Counted from the first letter of the stretch, positions 1-7,016 are shown. The stretch is 8,220 nt of DNA from an uncultured Bacilli bacterium (GCA_934130215.1 CAKOXR010000039.1:1-8220), one strand, 5' to 3'. Notes: generated by a model from the letters alone, not told the origin. Translations and numbers: made by a program.

Positions 1-75
1 TATACTACCAATTAATATAGTAATCATACAAATAATGGATAATACACTTATAAATATTTTTTTATTTAATTTCAT
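1..75 (-). CDS. Partial exported protein, N-terminal signal peptide only
   Basis: Reading leftward from an ATG at 75-73, the frame stays open for 25 codons to the window edge. The peptide starts MKLNKKIF, a short lysine-rich stretch, and continues with about 17 mostly hydrophobic residues (Ile, Val, Leu, Met), the form of a signal peptide or an N-terminal membrane anchor. A GGAGGT ribosome binding site lies at 93-88; its 13-nt distance from the ATG is long but usable. The gene follows ftsX on the same strand. In Bacillota that place is often taken by a secreted M23 or CHAP/NlpC peptidoglycan hydrolase or an S41 protease, and FtsEX activates such hydrolases across the membrane. That identity is only a guess from position, because no catalytic domain is in view. 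It too short for the frame to be proven coding, but the binding site plus signal peptide makes it likely. Confidence 0.6.
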   Translation of the reverse strand, partial: MKLNKKIFISVLSIICMITILIGSI

Positions 76-108
76 ATATATATTTTTACCTCCACATATT
101 TAAACACT

Positions 109-144
109 AAAAAGAGGATTAGTTATTATTATGTACCTAATCCT
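109..144 (-). terminator. Rho-independent terminator or attenuator hairpin after ftsX
   Basis: On the minus strand AGGATTAG (144-137) pairs perfectly with CTAATCCT (122-115) around a 14-nt loop and is followed by CTTTTT (114-109). This fits an intrinsic terminator for the prfB-ftsE-ftsX transcript, 120 bases past the ftsX stop. It also lies only about 16 bases before the ribosome binding site of the exported gene, and downstream of a candidate promoter at 213-185, so it could act as a leader attenuator instead. The long loop makes the hairpin only moderately stable. Confidence 0.5.
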
Positions 145-184
145 ACAATTATTAACAAAATTATTTTTAATATTATTTAATACA

Positions 185-213
185 TGTATATATGTTATAT
201 GTTCCCTTTTCAA
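185..213 (-). promoter_or_regulatory. Candidate promoter for the exported gene
   Basis: On the minus strand TTGAAA (213-208) and TATACA (190-185) are separated by 17 bases, matching 5/6 and 4/6 of the sigma-A consensus. Transcription would start near 178 and give a leader of about 100 bases containing the hairpin at 144-109. Such matches are common by chance in AT-rich DNA, so this is a moderate call. Apart from this and the hairpin I see nothing else in 76-263. Confidence 0.4.
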
Positions 214-263
214 GTTATCAACAAACCTTTCTTTATTCTATTAATTTACTACACCTATTAACA

Positions 264-1163
264 TTAAATCTTTAAATATTTTCTACTTGCTCTATAACTA
301 CCAATCATACCCACTAAAGCACCAACACCAAGTAGAATTAAAGCCGTATAATATACAAACGGCATAGGATTAACAAGTTTTAAAATAGACGAAAATAACT
401 GACCATTTAATTTATCATAAACAGAACTATACCCATATAAAGTAATAAATATTGGAACAATAGAACCAATTAAACCAATAATTAAACCCTCAAATATAAA
501 AGGAATCTTTATATTTAAATTAGAAGCTCCAACTAATCTCATAATTTCAATTTCTTTTCTTCTAGCAATAATAGCAATCTTAATAGTATTAGATATTAAG
601 AAAGCAGTAACCAAAATAAGAGCACAAACAATTATAATACTACCCTTTCTAATAGTATTAAAAATATTAACTAAATCCCTTATAGCATCCTTACCATATT
701 GAACAAACTCAACCTCATCATAAACCTCAATCTTTGAAGCAATATCATCAATCTTGTTCAAATCCTTAACCTTAACAATATAAGTAGAAGACAAAGGATT
801 ATTAGAATCCTTTCTACCCTCTAAAATACTAGCTAAAGCAGAATCAGCATTCATCATTTCTTTCAAAACATCCTCTTTTGACTTAAAAATACAACTAGCA
901 ACACCATCAATATCATTAATCTTATTCTTTACATTATTAATATCATCATTAGAAGCATCTTTCTTTAAGAAAACAACAATTGACATATCTGACTCAATTA
1001 ATTTAGTAAAATTATTAACATTATAAGTTAAAATAATTGAAATAGCAACCACAATAAGTGTAATAGTTGTACAAAGTATAGATGCCATAGATAAAGATAA
1101 ATTCCTAAAAACACCCTTAAAAGCATCCCTTATATTTCGACCTAAAATTCTAATGTACTGCAT
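264..1163 (-). CDS. ftsX: Cell division protein FtsX, membrane subunit of FtsEX
   Basis: FtsX is the membrane partner of the FtsE ATPase. The complex does not import or export a solute; it transmits ATP hydrolysis to peptidoglycan hydrolases outside the cell. The 299-residue protein has the FtsX plan: a basic amphipathic N-terminus (1-23), a first membrane helix (about 24-48), a large extracellular domain (about 50-172), then three more helices (about 174-198, 221-244 and 268-289) and a basic C-terminal tail. Between helices 2 and 3 lies the conserved cytoplasmic segment RRKEIEIMRLVGAS (201-214), typical of FtsX/MacB-type permeases. The ATG at 1163 lies inside the end of ftsE, a 14-base overlap, with AGGAAGG about 11 bases upstream. 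This suggests translational coupling and a 1:1 supply. The stop is TAA. Confidence 0.95.
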   Translation of the reverse strand: MQYIRILGRNIRDAFKGVFRNLSLSMASILCTTITLIVVAISIILTYNVNNFTKLIESDMSIVVFLKKDASNDDINNVKNKINDIDGVASCIFKSKEDVLKEMMNADSALASILEGRKDSNNPLSSTYIVKVKDLNKIDDIASKIEVYDEVEFVQYGKDAIRDLVNIFNTIRKGSIIIVCALILVTAFLISNTIKIAIIARRKEIEIMRLVGASNLNIKIPFIFEGLIIGLIGSIVPIFITLYGYSSVYDKLNGQLFSSILKLVNPMPFVYYTALILLGVGALVGMIGSYRASRKYLKI

Positions 1164-1845
1164 TTTTATATGTTCCTTCCTTATAATCTTTTAAAAGCCT
1201 TCCCTCTTCCAAAAGAATAACTCTTTTTTTCATCTTCTCAACAATACCAGTATCATGAGTAACCATAATAACAGTAGTTCCTCTTTTATTAATCTCATTT
1301 AAAACATTCATAATCTCATAACTAGTATCAGGATCCAAATTACCAGTAGGTTCATCACAAATCAAAATCTTAGGACCATTTACAATAGCTCTCGCAATAG
1401 CAGTCCTCTGTTGCTCACCACCACTTATTTTTTCAGGATAACTTTTAGCTTTATTTTTTAAACCAACAAGCTCTAAAGCCTTAATAGTCTTATCATGAAT
1501 CTCATCCTTTGATAAACCCAAAACCTCTAAAGCAAAAGCAACATTCTCATAAACAGTAGCATGAGGAAGTAACTTAAAATCCTGAAAAACAACACCAAGT
1601 TTTCTCCTCAATTTATAAACCTTATTATTTTTTAACCTCGCAACATCAATACCACCAACCATTATCTTACCACTAGTAGGCTTTTCCTCACGATATAACA
1701 TTTTTATTAAAGTACTTTTTCCACAACCAGTAGAACCAATAACAAAAACAAATTCTCCCTTTTCAATATCCAAACTCAAATTATTAACAGCAGTAACACC
1801 TGTTTTATATTTTTTATTAACATTTCTAATTTGTATAATATTCAT
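1150..1845 (-). CDS. ftsE: Cell division ATP-binding protein FtsE
   Basis: FtsE is the cytoplasmic ABC-type ATPase that drives FtsX and so controls wall hydrolysis at division or elongation sites. The 231-residue protein, the usual length, has all the nucleotide-binding motifs: Walker A GSTGCGKST (37-45), Q-loop Gln88 in VVFQDF, signature SGGEQQR (141-147), Walker B ILICDEPTGNLD (160-171) and the switch histidine in VTHD (His197). The segment FKLLPHATVYENVAFAL after the Q-loop is characteristic of FtsE and distinguishes it from generic transport ATPases. The ATG at 1845 lies 4 bases after the prfB stop, and its GGTGA binding site overlaps that stop, so ftsE is co-transcribed and probably translationally coupled with prfB. 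The 3' end overlaps ftsX. The stop is TAG. Confidence 0.96.
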   Translation of the reverse strand: MNIIQIRNVNKKYKTGVTAVNNLSLDIEKGEFVFVIGSTGCGKSTLIKMLYREEKPTSGKIMVGGIDVARLKNNKVYKLRRKLGVVFQDFKLLPHATVYENVAFALEVLGLSKDEIHDKTIKALELVGLKNKAKSYPEKISGGEQQRTAIARAIVNGPKILICDEPTGNLDPDTSYEIMNVLNEINKRGTTVIMVTHDTGIVEKMKKRVILLEEGRLLKDYKEGTYKNAVH

Positions 1846-1849
1846 TTTA

Positions 1850-2948
1850 TCACCAACTTTTCAAATTATCATTTATAAAATTATCAATATCACCATCTAA
1901 TACCTTATCAACATTAACATTTTCTGTATTTGTACGATGATCTTTAACTAAAGTATAAGGACACATTACATAACTCCTAATCTGAGAACCAAAATTAATA
2001 TCTTTCATCTCACCCTTTAAATTTTTCATTTCCTCATCTTTTTTATTACACTCTAATTTATATAATTTACTCTTTAAAACCTCTAAAGCCTCTTCCTTAT
2101 TCTGAATCTGACTCCTTTGATTCTGACAAGTAACAACAATACCAGTAGGATAATGAGTAATCCTAACAGCAGAAGGAGTTGTATTAACCCCCTGACCACC
2201 ATGACCAGAAGCACAATAACAATCAACCCTAATATCAGAATCCTTAATTTCAATATCAATATCTCCACTCTCAATTAAAGGAACAATATCAACCGATGCA
2301 AAAGAAGTATGTCTTCTAGCTCCACTATCAAAAGGCGAAATACGAACCAATCTATGAATACCCTTTTCACACTTTAAATACCCATAAGCATATAAACCAT
2401 GAATAATCATTGTCATACTTTTAATACCAACCTCAAGACCTTCCTGTTCATCAATTATCTCACAAGAATAACCTCTTTTTTCACACCATCTTAAATACAT
2501 TCTCTTTAACATACTAGCCCAATCACAAGCCTCAGTACCACCAGCACCAGCATGTATTTCTAAAATAGCATCATTTTCATCATATTCTTTATTTAATAAT
2601 AACTTAAGTTCCAAATCATCAATTTTTTTACTAATATCAGGTATTTCTAACTCTAATAAAGAACTAGTTTCTAAATCATTATTTAACTTTAATTCATTTA
2701 ATAAATCCAAATTACTACTAATTCTATTTTTTAAATCCAAAGCATCTTTTATTAAAGTTTTATTACTATTTAACTCATCAATTATTTTAGTACTTTCTCT
2801 CCTATTATCCCAAAAACCATTCTTTAAAGTAATAGATTCTAATTCACTAATTCTTTCACTTCTCTTATCAAAGTCAAAGTAACCCCCATAAATCATTAAT
2901 CTTTATATTAAAATTATTATATATATTAAATAACTCACTCAAATCCAT
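1850..2948 (-). CDS. prfB: Peptide chain release factor 2, expressed by programmed +1 frameshift
   Basis: RF2 reads UGA and UAA in the ribosomal A site and triggers peptide release. The true start is the ATG at 2948, 6 bases after GGAGGG. It opens a 24-codon frame ending at an in-frame TGA (2876-2874). A +1 slip on the CTT codon at 2879-2877 then joins it to the frame running from GAC (2875-2873) to the TGA stop at 1852-1850. The joined protein is 365 residues, the same length as E. coli RF2. The UGA-specific SPF motif falls at about 204-206 and the catalytic GGQ at about 250-252, matching the E. coli positions. A start inside the second frame at 2896 would lose the N-terminus and is rejected. 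The GGQ flank reads GHGGQGVN rather than the commoner GAGGQHVN. prfB leads the operon with ftsE and ftsX. Confidence 0.96.
2873..2888 (-). promoter_or_regulatory. RF2 programmed +1 frameshift site
   Basis: The minus strand reads TGG GGG TTA CTT TGA C. It has every element of the classical prfB autoregulatory site: an internal Shine-Dalgarno-like G run (2887-2883), three bases of spacing, the slippery CTT codon, an in-frame UGA stop and the following C that makes termination inefficient. The E. coli site is AGG GGG TAT CTT TGA C, with the same spacing. When RF2 is scarce the ribosome pauses at UGA and slips to TTT, making full-length RF2; when it is plentiful a 24-residue peptide is released. 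Confidence 0.97.
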
Positions 2949-2966
2949 ATACAACCCTCCATTTTA

Positions 2967-2995
2967 ATTATACCAAAAATAATAATTAATAGCAA
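2967..2995 (-). promoter_or_regulatory. Promoter of the prfB-ftsE-ftsX operon
   Basis: TTGCTA (2995-2990), a 17-base spacer and a perfect TATAAT (2972-2967) lie on the minus strand. TGG just before TATAAT gives an extended -10. The GGAGGG binding site begins 6 bases after the -10, so transcription should start at or next to the Shine-Dalgarno sequence, giving a leader of only about 12 bases. Confidence 0.75.
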
Positions 2996-3000
2996 CCAAC

Positions 3001-3025
3001 AAAAAAATACTTTTTAAAAAGTATT
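3001..3025 (-). terminator. Terminator of the dnaB-dnaI operon
   Basis: On the minus strand AATACTTT and AAAGTATT form an 8-bp stem around TTAA (3025-3006), followed by TTTTT (3005-3001). The hairpin overlaps the dnaI TAA stop (3026-3024). It is AU-rich but well formed, and it lies just upstream of the prfB promoter, separating the two operons. Confidence 0.65.
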
Positions 3026-3938
3026 ATTTTGATCTATAATTCTGAGCAACCATTACCATATTTTCAGATAATTGATTAATTCTTTCAATAATTCTTCTAG
3101 ATTTTAATTTATCAACACCACTTTTACTAATACTAAGATGATCCTCTAACATATTCATATCTAAATTTGATGTAAAAAATGTAGGTAACTTAGCTTCCAT
3201 TCTAGCATTTAAAATTGGACATAATATTTCATCCCTTCCCCAATCAGTTAAATTTTCAGCACCTATATCATCAATTAATAATAAAGGTGCTAAACTAACA
3301 GATTCAATCAAATTATTAAATTCCCCATTATTAAAAGAAGCTTTTAATTCACTTAAAAATTGAGGCCAAAATACTATAATACTTTTCACATTTCTTTTTG
3401 CAAGTTCATTAAACATAGCAGAAATTAAATATGATTTACCAGAACCAAAATTACCACTTAAATATAAACCCTTATCAACATTTGGATAATTTTTTATAAA
3501 ATTATTTAACCATTTTATACAAACAAATCTATTTTTATCATCTGTATAAATATCTCTCATCTTAGCATTCTTTAAATAAGAATTACCACCAATTAACCTA
3601 ACATTTAAACTATATTTATTATCAAACTTTATTTTTTTTAAATATGAACAAGGAGTATAACCAAATTCTATATGATCATCAATCTTAGAAGGCAAATAAG
3701 CATATCCCTTTACTTTATTTTTACACTCATTTATATTTTTACAATTTAAACAATTAGAATATTCTATAGCACATTCACTTAAAATAGATGTATATTTCTT
3801 TAAAACATCAGAAGACATATTTAATTCTTTAACCATTTTTGAAAAAGAAACATCTTTTAAAGCATTATTATATTCATCATCTAAATCAATACTAGGCCCA
3901 TTCATTTTCTTTAAAAACTCATCGTCAAATTTAAACAT
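3024..3938 (-). CDS. dnaI: Primosomal protein DnaI, AAA+ helicase loader
   Basis: DnaI loads the replicative hexameric helicase (called DnaC in Bacillus) onto single-stranded DNA at oriC or at restarted forks, together with DnaB and DnaD. The 304-residue protein has the expected two parts. The N-terminal helicase-binding half contains a cysteine cluster (Cys56, Cys63, Cys66, Cys72; Cys97 nearby) in the place of the zinc-binding domain of the family, with CLNCKNINECKNKVKGY resembling the Bacillus pattern. The C-terminal AAA+ half has Walker A GNFGSGKS (162-169), Walker B LLLIDD (219-224), sensor 1 FTSN (255-258) and an arginine-rich RRIIER (281-286) for the arginine finger. The ATG at 3938 is one base after the dnaB stop, with AAAGGAG 10 bases upstream inside dnaB, so the two are tightly coupled. 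The stop is TAA, within the terminator. Confidence 0.93.
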   Translation of the reverse strand: MFKFDDEFLKKMNGPSIDLDDEYNNALKDVSFSKMVKELNMSSDVLKKYTSILSECAIEYSNCLNCKNINECKNKVKGYAYLPSKIDDHIEFGYTPCSYLKKIKFDNKYSLNVRLIGGNSYLKNAKMRDIYTDDKNRFVCIKWLNNFIKNYPNVDKGLYLSGNFGSGKSYLISAMFNELAKRNVKSIIVFWPQFLSELKASFNNGEFNNLIESVSLAPLLLIDDIGAENLTDWGRDEILCPILNARMEAKLPTFFTSNLDMNMLEDHLSISKSGVDKLKSRRIIERINQLSENMVMVAQNYRSK

Positions 3939-3939
3939 A

Positions 3940-5202
3940 TTAACTAAACTCCTTTAACATATTATCAATACTTTCCTTTTCCTCACAACTAGCAGAAACA
4001 GATTCAATTTTTTCATCAAACCAACTAGGTTCACTAGAAACTCTACTTTTAGGTTTTCTTTTATTATTTTCAGTTCTCGCAATTTTTATTGCATCCTCAA
4101 CAGTAGTTATTTTTGACCTTTTCCACTGTGAAGCAATAGCATCTATATAATTCATATTTAATTTATTATTTGATGTTTTTAAAACAAAATCAAGTAAAAC
4201 ATTTATAACCCCCGGTGTAAGATTAATATCAATCGCTAAATGATCTAAAACTTTTAAATCATTTCTAGAAGGTTTTGCATTAATTTTAGAAGCCAAAAAA
4301 TTATAAGGACTAGTAGTTTCAAACATATAAATAATTTGAGCAAGTTTACTATTATCACCCATAGGTTTTCTTAAATATTCAGGTTGACACTTAAATATAA
4401 TATTTGGTAATTTTCCACTATTTTGAAAAGTATAATATTTTCTAGCATTTTCCCTTATTTTTTCTTTATCAATAGAATTCTTTTCATTAAGAGAATCCTT
4501 AATTAAATTACTCATTGTCTCTAAATTAAAATCATATATAAAAGCAAGTTTTAATAACAATTCTCTAACACTTTTATTAACACTCCTTATATTAAGCATT
4601 TCACTAGGAATAGAAGCAAGACATTCCTCTAAACTAAAACCAATATCAAAAGCAAGATTATTACTATTTCTACACCTTAAATCCAAAGTACTATAATCAT
4701 TAGGAGTATTACTAACCATAAAAACATCTGAAAAAGAAGATGTAACCTCTTTATAATCCTTTAAACTAACAGAAGGTATTTTAAAACTATTAACAACAAT
4801 ATCAAATTCTCTTTTACCAATATTACTTAAAAGAAGAGTTGATAAAATAGGATTTGAAAAAAAATCATTTGGATATAAAGGAGAATATAATTCATAAATA
4901 TAAAAATTAATACTATCTTCTTTAACATAAGTCCGCATTAACCCAACAGCTTCAAGTTTAGCTTTAGCAAGTATATAACTATCAATACTAAACCCAAGTA
5001 AATTCATTAAATAATGATGAGTATATTCCTCACTAGAAAATTCCATTTTATCTAACTCTGACCATAAATTAAAATATAAACTAACAGCATCAGAACCAAT
5101 AATAGGTTGATAAAGTCTCATTAATATTTTTCTATCATGTTCATTAAAAATAGTTTTATTAATAACCATAAACTTATCAGCAGGTAAAATTGTACTTTTC
5201 AT
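3940..5202 (-). CDS. dnaB: Replication initiation protein DnaB (DnaD/DnaB family)
   Basis: This is the Bacillota DnaB initiation and membrane-attachment protein, a co-loader acting with DnaD and DnaI; it is not the E. coli DnaB helicase. The 420-residue protein opens with LPADKFMVINKTIF and a winged-helix region (about 1-110) that includes RLYQPIIGSDAVSLYFNLW, typical of the family's N-terminal domain. A long middle helical region follows. Near the C-terminus a DnaD-like domain (about 295-378) carries the YxxxIxxxW motif (Tyr352, Ile356, Trp360) linked to single-stranded DNA binding in DnaD and DnaB. The last 40 residues are charged and low in complexity. The ATG at 5202 has AGGTGG 5 bases upstream. 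The gene directly precedes dnaI, as in Bacillus subtilis, which supports the call. It is somewhat shorter than the Bacillus protein (about 470). The stop is TAA. Confidence 0.9.
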   Translation of the reverse strand: MKSTILPADKFMVINKTIFNEHDRKILMRLYQPIIGSDAVSLYFNLWSELDKMEFSSEEYTHHYLMNLLGFSIDSYILAKAKLEAVGLMRTYVKEDSINFYIYELYSPLYPNDFFSNPILSTLLLSNIGKREFDIVVNSFKIPSVSLKDYKEVTSSFSDVFMVSNTPNDYSTLDLRCRNSNNLAFDIGFSLEECLASIPSEMLNIRSVNKSVRELLLKLAFIYDFNLETMSNLIKDSLNEKNSIDKEKIRENARKYYTFQNSGKLPNIIFKCQPEYLRKPMGDNSKLAQIIYMFETTSPYNFLASKINAKPSRNDLKVLDHLAIDINLTPGVINVLLDFVLKTSNNKLNMNYIDAIASQWKRSKITTVEDAIKIARTENNKRKPKSRVSSEPSWFDEKIESVSASCEEKESIDNMLKEFS

Positions 5203-5219
5203 CTAAACCACCTAAAAAT

Positions 5220-5249
5220 ATATTACCACAAATCAAATAATAATACCAA
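5220..5249 (-). promoter_or_regulatory. Candidate promoter of the dnaB-dnaI operon
   Basis: TTGGTA (5249-5244), an 18-base spacer and TAATAT (5225-5220) lie on the minus strand; TGG before TAATAT makes an extended -10. The AGGTGG binding site starts 6 bases after the -10, giving a very short leader. The promoter sits between the yebC terminator and dnaB, where a new operon start is expected. Confidence 0.55.
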
Positions 5250-5250
5250 C

Positions 5251-5272
5251 AAAAAAAGCAAAATTTGCTTTT
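5251..5272 (-). terminator. Terminator of the rnc-yebC operon
   Basis: Minus-strand AAAAGCAA (5272-5265) pairs with TTGCTTTT (5261-5254) around a 3-nt loop and continues into TTT. The seven-T run is partly used in the stem. The hairpin begins inside the yebC TAA stop (5273-5271). It is AU-rich, so termination efficiency is uncertain. Confidence 0.55.
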
Positions 5273-5984
5273 ATAATTCTACATTATGATATATATTAGA
5301 TACATCATCAACTTCATCAAATAAATTTATTGCTCTTTGGAAAAGTTCTAAATCTTCACCCATTAATTTAACTTTATCTTTTGGCAAATAAGTAACTTCA
5401 TCAATATCAAAAACAATATCTTTTTTAAAATTAATTAAAGCATCCTTAATTTTATTAATATCATTAGGATTACCATATACAATAACCTCATCACCATCAT
5501 TTTCCATATCAATAAAAGAAACATCAGCGGTTATTAATGCTTCCATAGCATCATCTAATGATAAATTTTTAAAACCAACAACAGATAAATTATCATACAT
5601 ATAATTAACACTACCCATTGCTCCCATTTTTAAATGACTTTTATTTAAAACCGCTCTAACTTCACTAACACTTCTATTAACATTATCAGTTAAACACTCA
5701 ACAAGCATAGTAGAACCACTTGGACCAAAAACCTCATAAATTAAAACCTCATAATTTTCAGGCGAACCACTATTAACTTTATCAATTGCCCTTTTAATAA
5801 CATCACTTGGAACTTGTTCCTTTTTTGCTTTTTCAATCAACCTTTTTAAACTTGGATTACCCTCAGGAGTAACACCACCATTTTTAGCAGCCAAATATAT
5901 TTCTTTAGCATACATTCCATATAATTTTCCTCTTGCAGCACCAGTCTTTGCTTTAGCAGCTGCTATATTTGGAAATCTTCCCAT
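5271..5984 (-). CDS. YebC/PmpR family protein, type II (YeeN-like)
   Basis: The family was long annotated as transcriptional regulators. More recent work on YebC proteins and mitochondrial TACO1 points to a ribosome-associated role relieving stalls at proline-rich stretches. The 237 residues match the family's three-domain form: N-terminal MGRFPNIAAAKAKTGAARG and the helical segment AKEIYLAAKNGG, a NPSLKRLIEKAKKEQVP stretch (43-59), then the hallmark YEVFGPSGSTMLVECLTDN (83-101) and NRSVSEVR (103-110). The MGR start and the absence of an MAGHSKW opening favour the type II (YeeN/YeeI-like) subgroup. YEVFGP replaces the usual YEGFGP. The ATG at 5984 has a perfect AGGAGG 8 bases upstream, which overlaps the stop of the preceding small gene, so it is last in the rnc operon. 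The C-terminus ends in an acidic tail. Confidence 0.92.
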   Translation of the reverse strand: MGRFPNIAAAKAKTGAARGKLYGMYAKEIYLAAKNGGVTPEGNPSLKRLIEKAKKEQVPSDVIKRAIDKVNSGSPENYEVLIYEVFGPSGSTMLVECLTDNVNRSVSEVRAVLNKSHLKMGAMGSVNYMYDNLSVVGFKNLSLDDAMEALITADVSFIDMENDGDEVIVYGNPNDINKIKDALINFKKDIVFDIDEVTYLPKDKVKLMGEDLELFQRAINLFDEVDDVSNIYHNVEL

Positions 5985-5996
5985 ATTAAAATCCTC

Positions 5997-6314
5997 CTAA
6001 ACATAAAAATCTTTCACTTTTTTTAATTCTAACCCTTTTTTATTCATTACAGTTTTATAAAATGATCTAACTACATTATAGTTATTATATTTAGGATAAC
6101 ATTCAAATTCAATAGTAGTATGATCATCATAACTAAAATATATTTTATCACTTATCATATCATTACATTTAATATATAAATTATAATCCCCATCTTTTAA
6201 ATCATATATAACAGTATCATCATTCTTAATATCCCCTAATTTTATATCATTTAAAAATATTTCAAACAATAAATTACTATCAGCCATTTTATTTAATCTT
6301 TTTATTCTAAGCAT
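5997..6314 (-). CDS. Small conserved-type beta-rich protein of unknown function
   Basis: No function is known. The 105-residue protein is predicted to be cytoplasmic, with no signal peptide or membrane helix. Its central part alternates hydrophobic and polar residues like a small beta sandwich: FEIFLNDIKLGDIKN (17-31), then YDLKDGDYNLYIKC (37-50), then a strand ending IEFEC (68-72). This resembles PEGA-like and other small domains with the pattern 'y.v.ldg..ig.I..ge...~v..G.h.l..k....S..i.f....~~~f.C', from memory and not from a search. The C-terminal 30 residues are basic. The ATG at 6314 overlaps the rnc stop (TAG at 6309-6307) by 8 bases and lacks a strong binding site, suggesting coupling to rnc; an alternative start is Met10 at 6287. 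The stop overlaps the AGGAGG of yebC. Its place between rnc and yebC makes it clearly part of the operon. Confidence 0.75.
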   Translation of the reverse strand: MLRIKRLNKMADSNLLFEIFLNDIKLGDIKNDDTVIYDLKDGDYNLYIKCNDMISDKIYFSYDDHTTIEFECYPKYNNYNVVRSFYKTVMNKKGLELKKVKDFYV

Positions 6315-6963
6315 TTTTGCAACTCTTTTCTAAAGCTTCTTTAGCAGCTTCTTGTTCAGCTTTCTTTTTACTATTTCCACTACCCTTACCATATAAAATC
6401 CCATCAATCCTAACTTCAACATCAAAAGTTCTATCATGAGCAGGACCTTCTTCATTAATAACTACATATTCTAAGCTTTTTTTATCAGTTTGAACCAATT
6501 CTTGTAATTTAGTTTTATAATCATGAAAGAATTCATAATTATTATTAATATATTTTATAATTTTTTCATATAAATAACTCTTAGTAAATTCTAATCCTTT
6601 ATCTAAATACATAGCACCAATAAAAGCCTCAAAAATATCTGCAACAATAGCTTTTCTAAACTTTCCACCATGTTCCAGTTCTCCATGACCAAGTCTTAAA
6701 TATTCATTCAAACCTAATTTAAGTGAATACTCATACAAAGCATCTTCACAAACATAACTAGATCTAAGTTTTGTCATAGTACCTTCTTCGTAATTAGTTT
6801 TTTTATACAAATATTCACTCATAATAAGCTCTAATACCGCATCACCTAAATACTCCAGTCTTTCATAACTATTAACATTATTTTCATTAGCAAATGAAGT
6901 ATGAGTAAATGCCTCTAAATATAAATTTTCATTTTTGGTATCAATTCCTAATTTATTAAACAT
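6307..6963 (-). CDS. rnc: Ribonuclease III
   Basis: RNase III cleaves double-stranded RNA, including the rRNA precursor, and acts as a cytoplasmic homodimer. The 218-residue protein has the nuclease signature ERLEYLGDAVLEL (34-46) with Glu34, Glu37 and Asp41, and the second metal-binding pair Asp109 and Glu112 in VADIFEAFIGAMYLD, which correspond to the E. coli catalytic residues. The C-terminal double-stranded RNA-binding domain (about 148-214) starts DYKTKLQELVQ and ends with the KKKAEQEAAKEAL helix. I chose the ATG at 6963 because AGGAGG (6976-6971) lies 7 bases before it. The longer frame, which opens with GTG at 6990, would include the promoter and binding site and is rejected. rnc is the first gene of its operon. 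The stop is TAG. Confidence 0.95.
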   Translation of the reverse strand: MFNKLGIDTKNENLYLEAFTHTSFANENNVNSYERLEYLGDAVLELIMSEYLYKKTNYEEGTMTKLRSSYVCEDALYEYSLKLGLNEYLRLGHGELEHGGKFRKAIVADIFEAFIGAMYLDKGLEFTKSYLYEKIIKYINNNYEFFHDYKTKLQELVQTDKKSLEYVVINEEGPAHDRTFDVEVRIDGILYGKGSGNSKKKAEQEAAKEALEKSCKNA

Positions 6964-6981
6964 TTCATCGCCTCCTAATAT

Positions 6982-7010
6982 ATTGTACACGATTTTTTAT
7001 TACTTTACAA
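6982..7010 (-). promoter_or_regulatory. Candidate promoter of the rnc operon
   Basis: TTGTAA (7010-7005), a 17-base spacer and TACAAT (6987-6982) lie on the minus strand, 4/6 and 5/6 matches to sigma-A. The AGGAGG of rnc begins 5 bases after the -10, so the leader would be about 12 bases. The -35 lies 6 bases from the -35 of the divergent lipoprotein promoter, so the two probably compete for polymerase. Confidence 0.55.
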
Positions 7011-7016
7011 TTACCA

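Noticed and set aside
2083..2274. 63-codon minus-strand open frame rich in Leu, Ile and Val
   Set aside because: It is an out-of-frame shadow of prfB with no binding site; its composition reflects AT-rich codons.
2873..2876. prfB as a broken pseudogene or UGA recoded as Trp
   Set aside because: The interruption is the standard RF2 frameshift signal, and an intact UGA-reading RF2 argues against UGA reassignment.
2876..2896. ATG at 2896 as the prfB start
   Set aside because: It has no proper binding site, overlaps the frameshift site and removes the conserved N-terminus.
6964..6990. GTG at 6990 as the rnc start
   Set aside because: It would translate the -10 region and the AGGAGG; the ATG at 6963 has ideal spacing.
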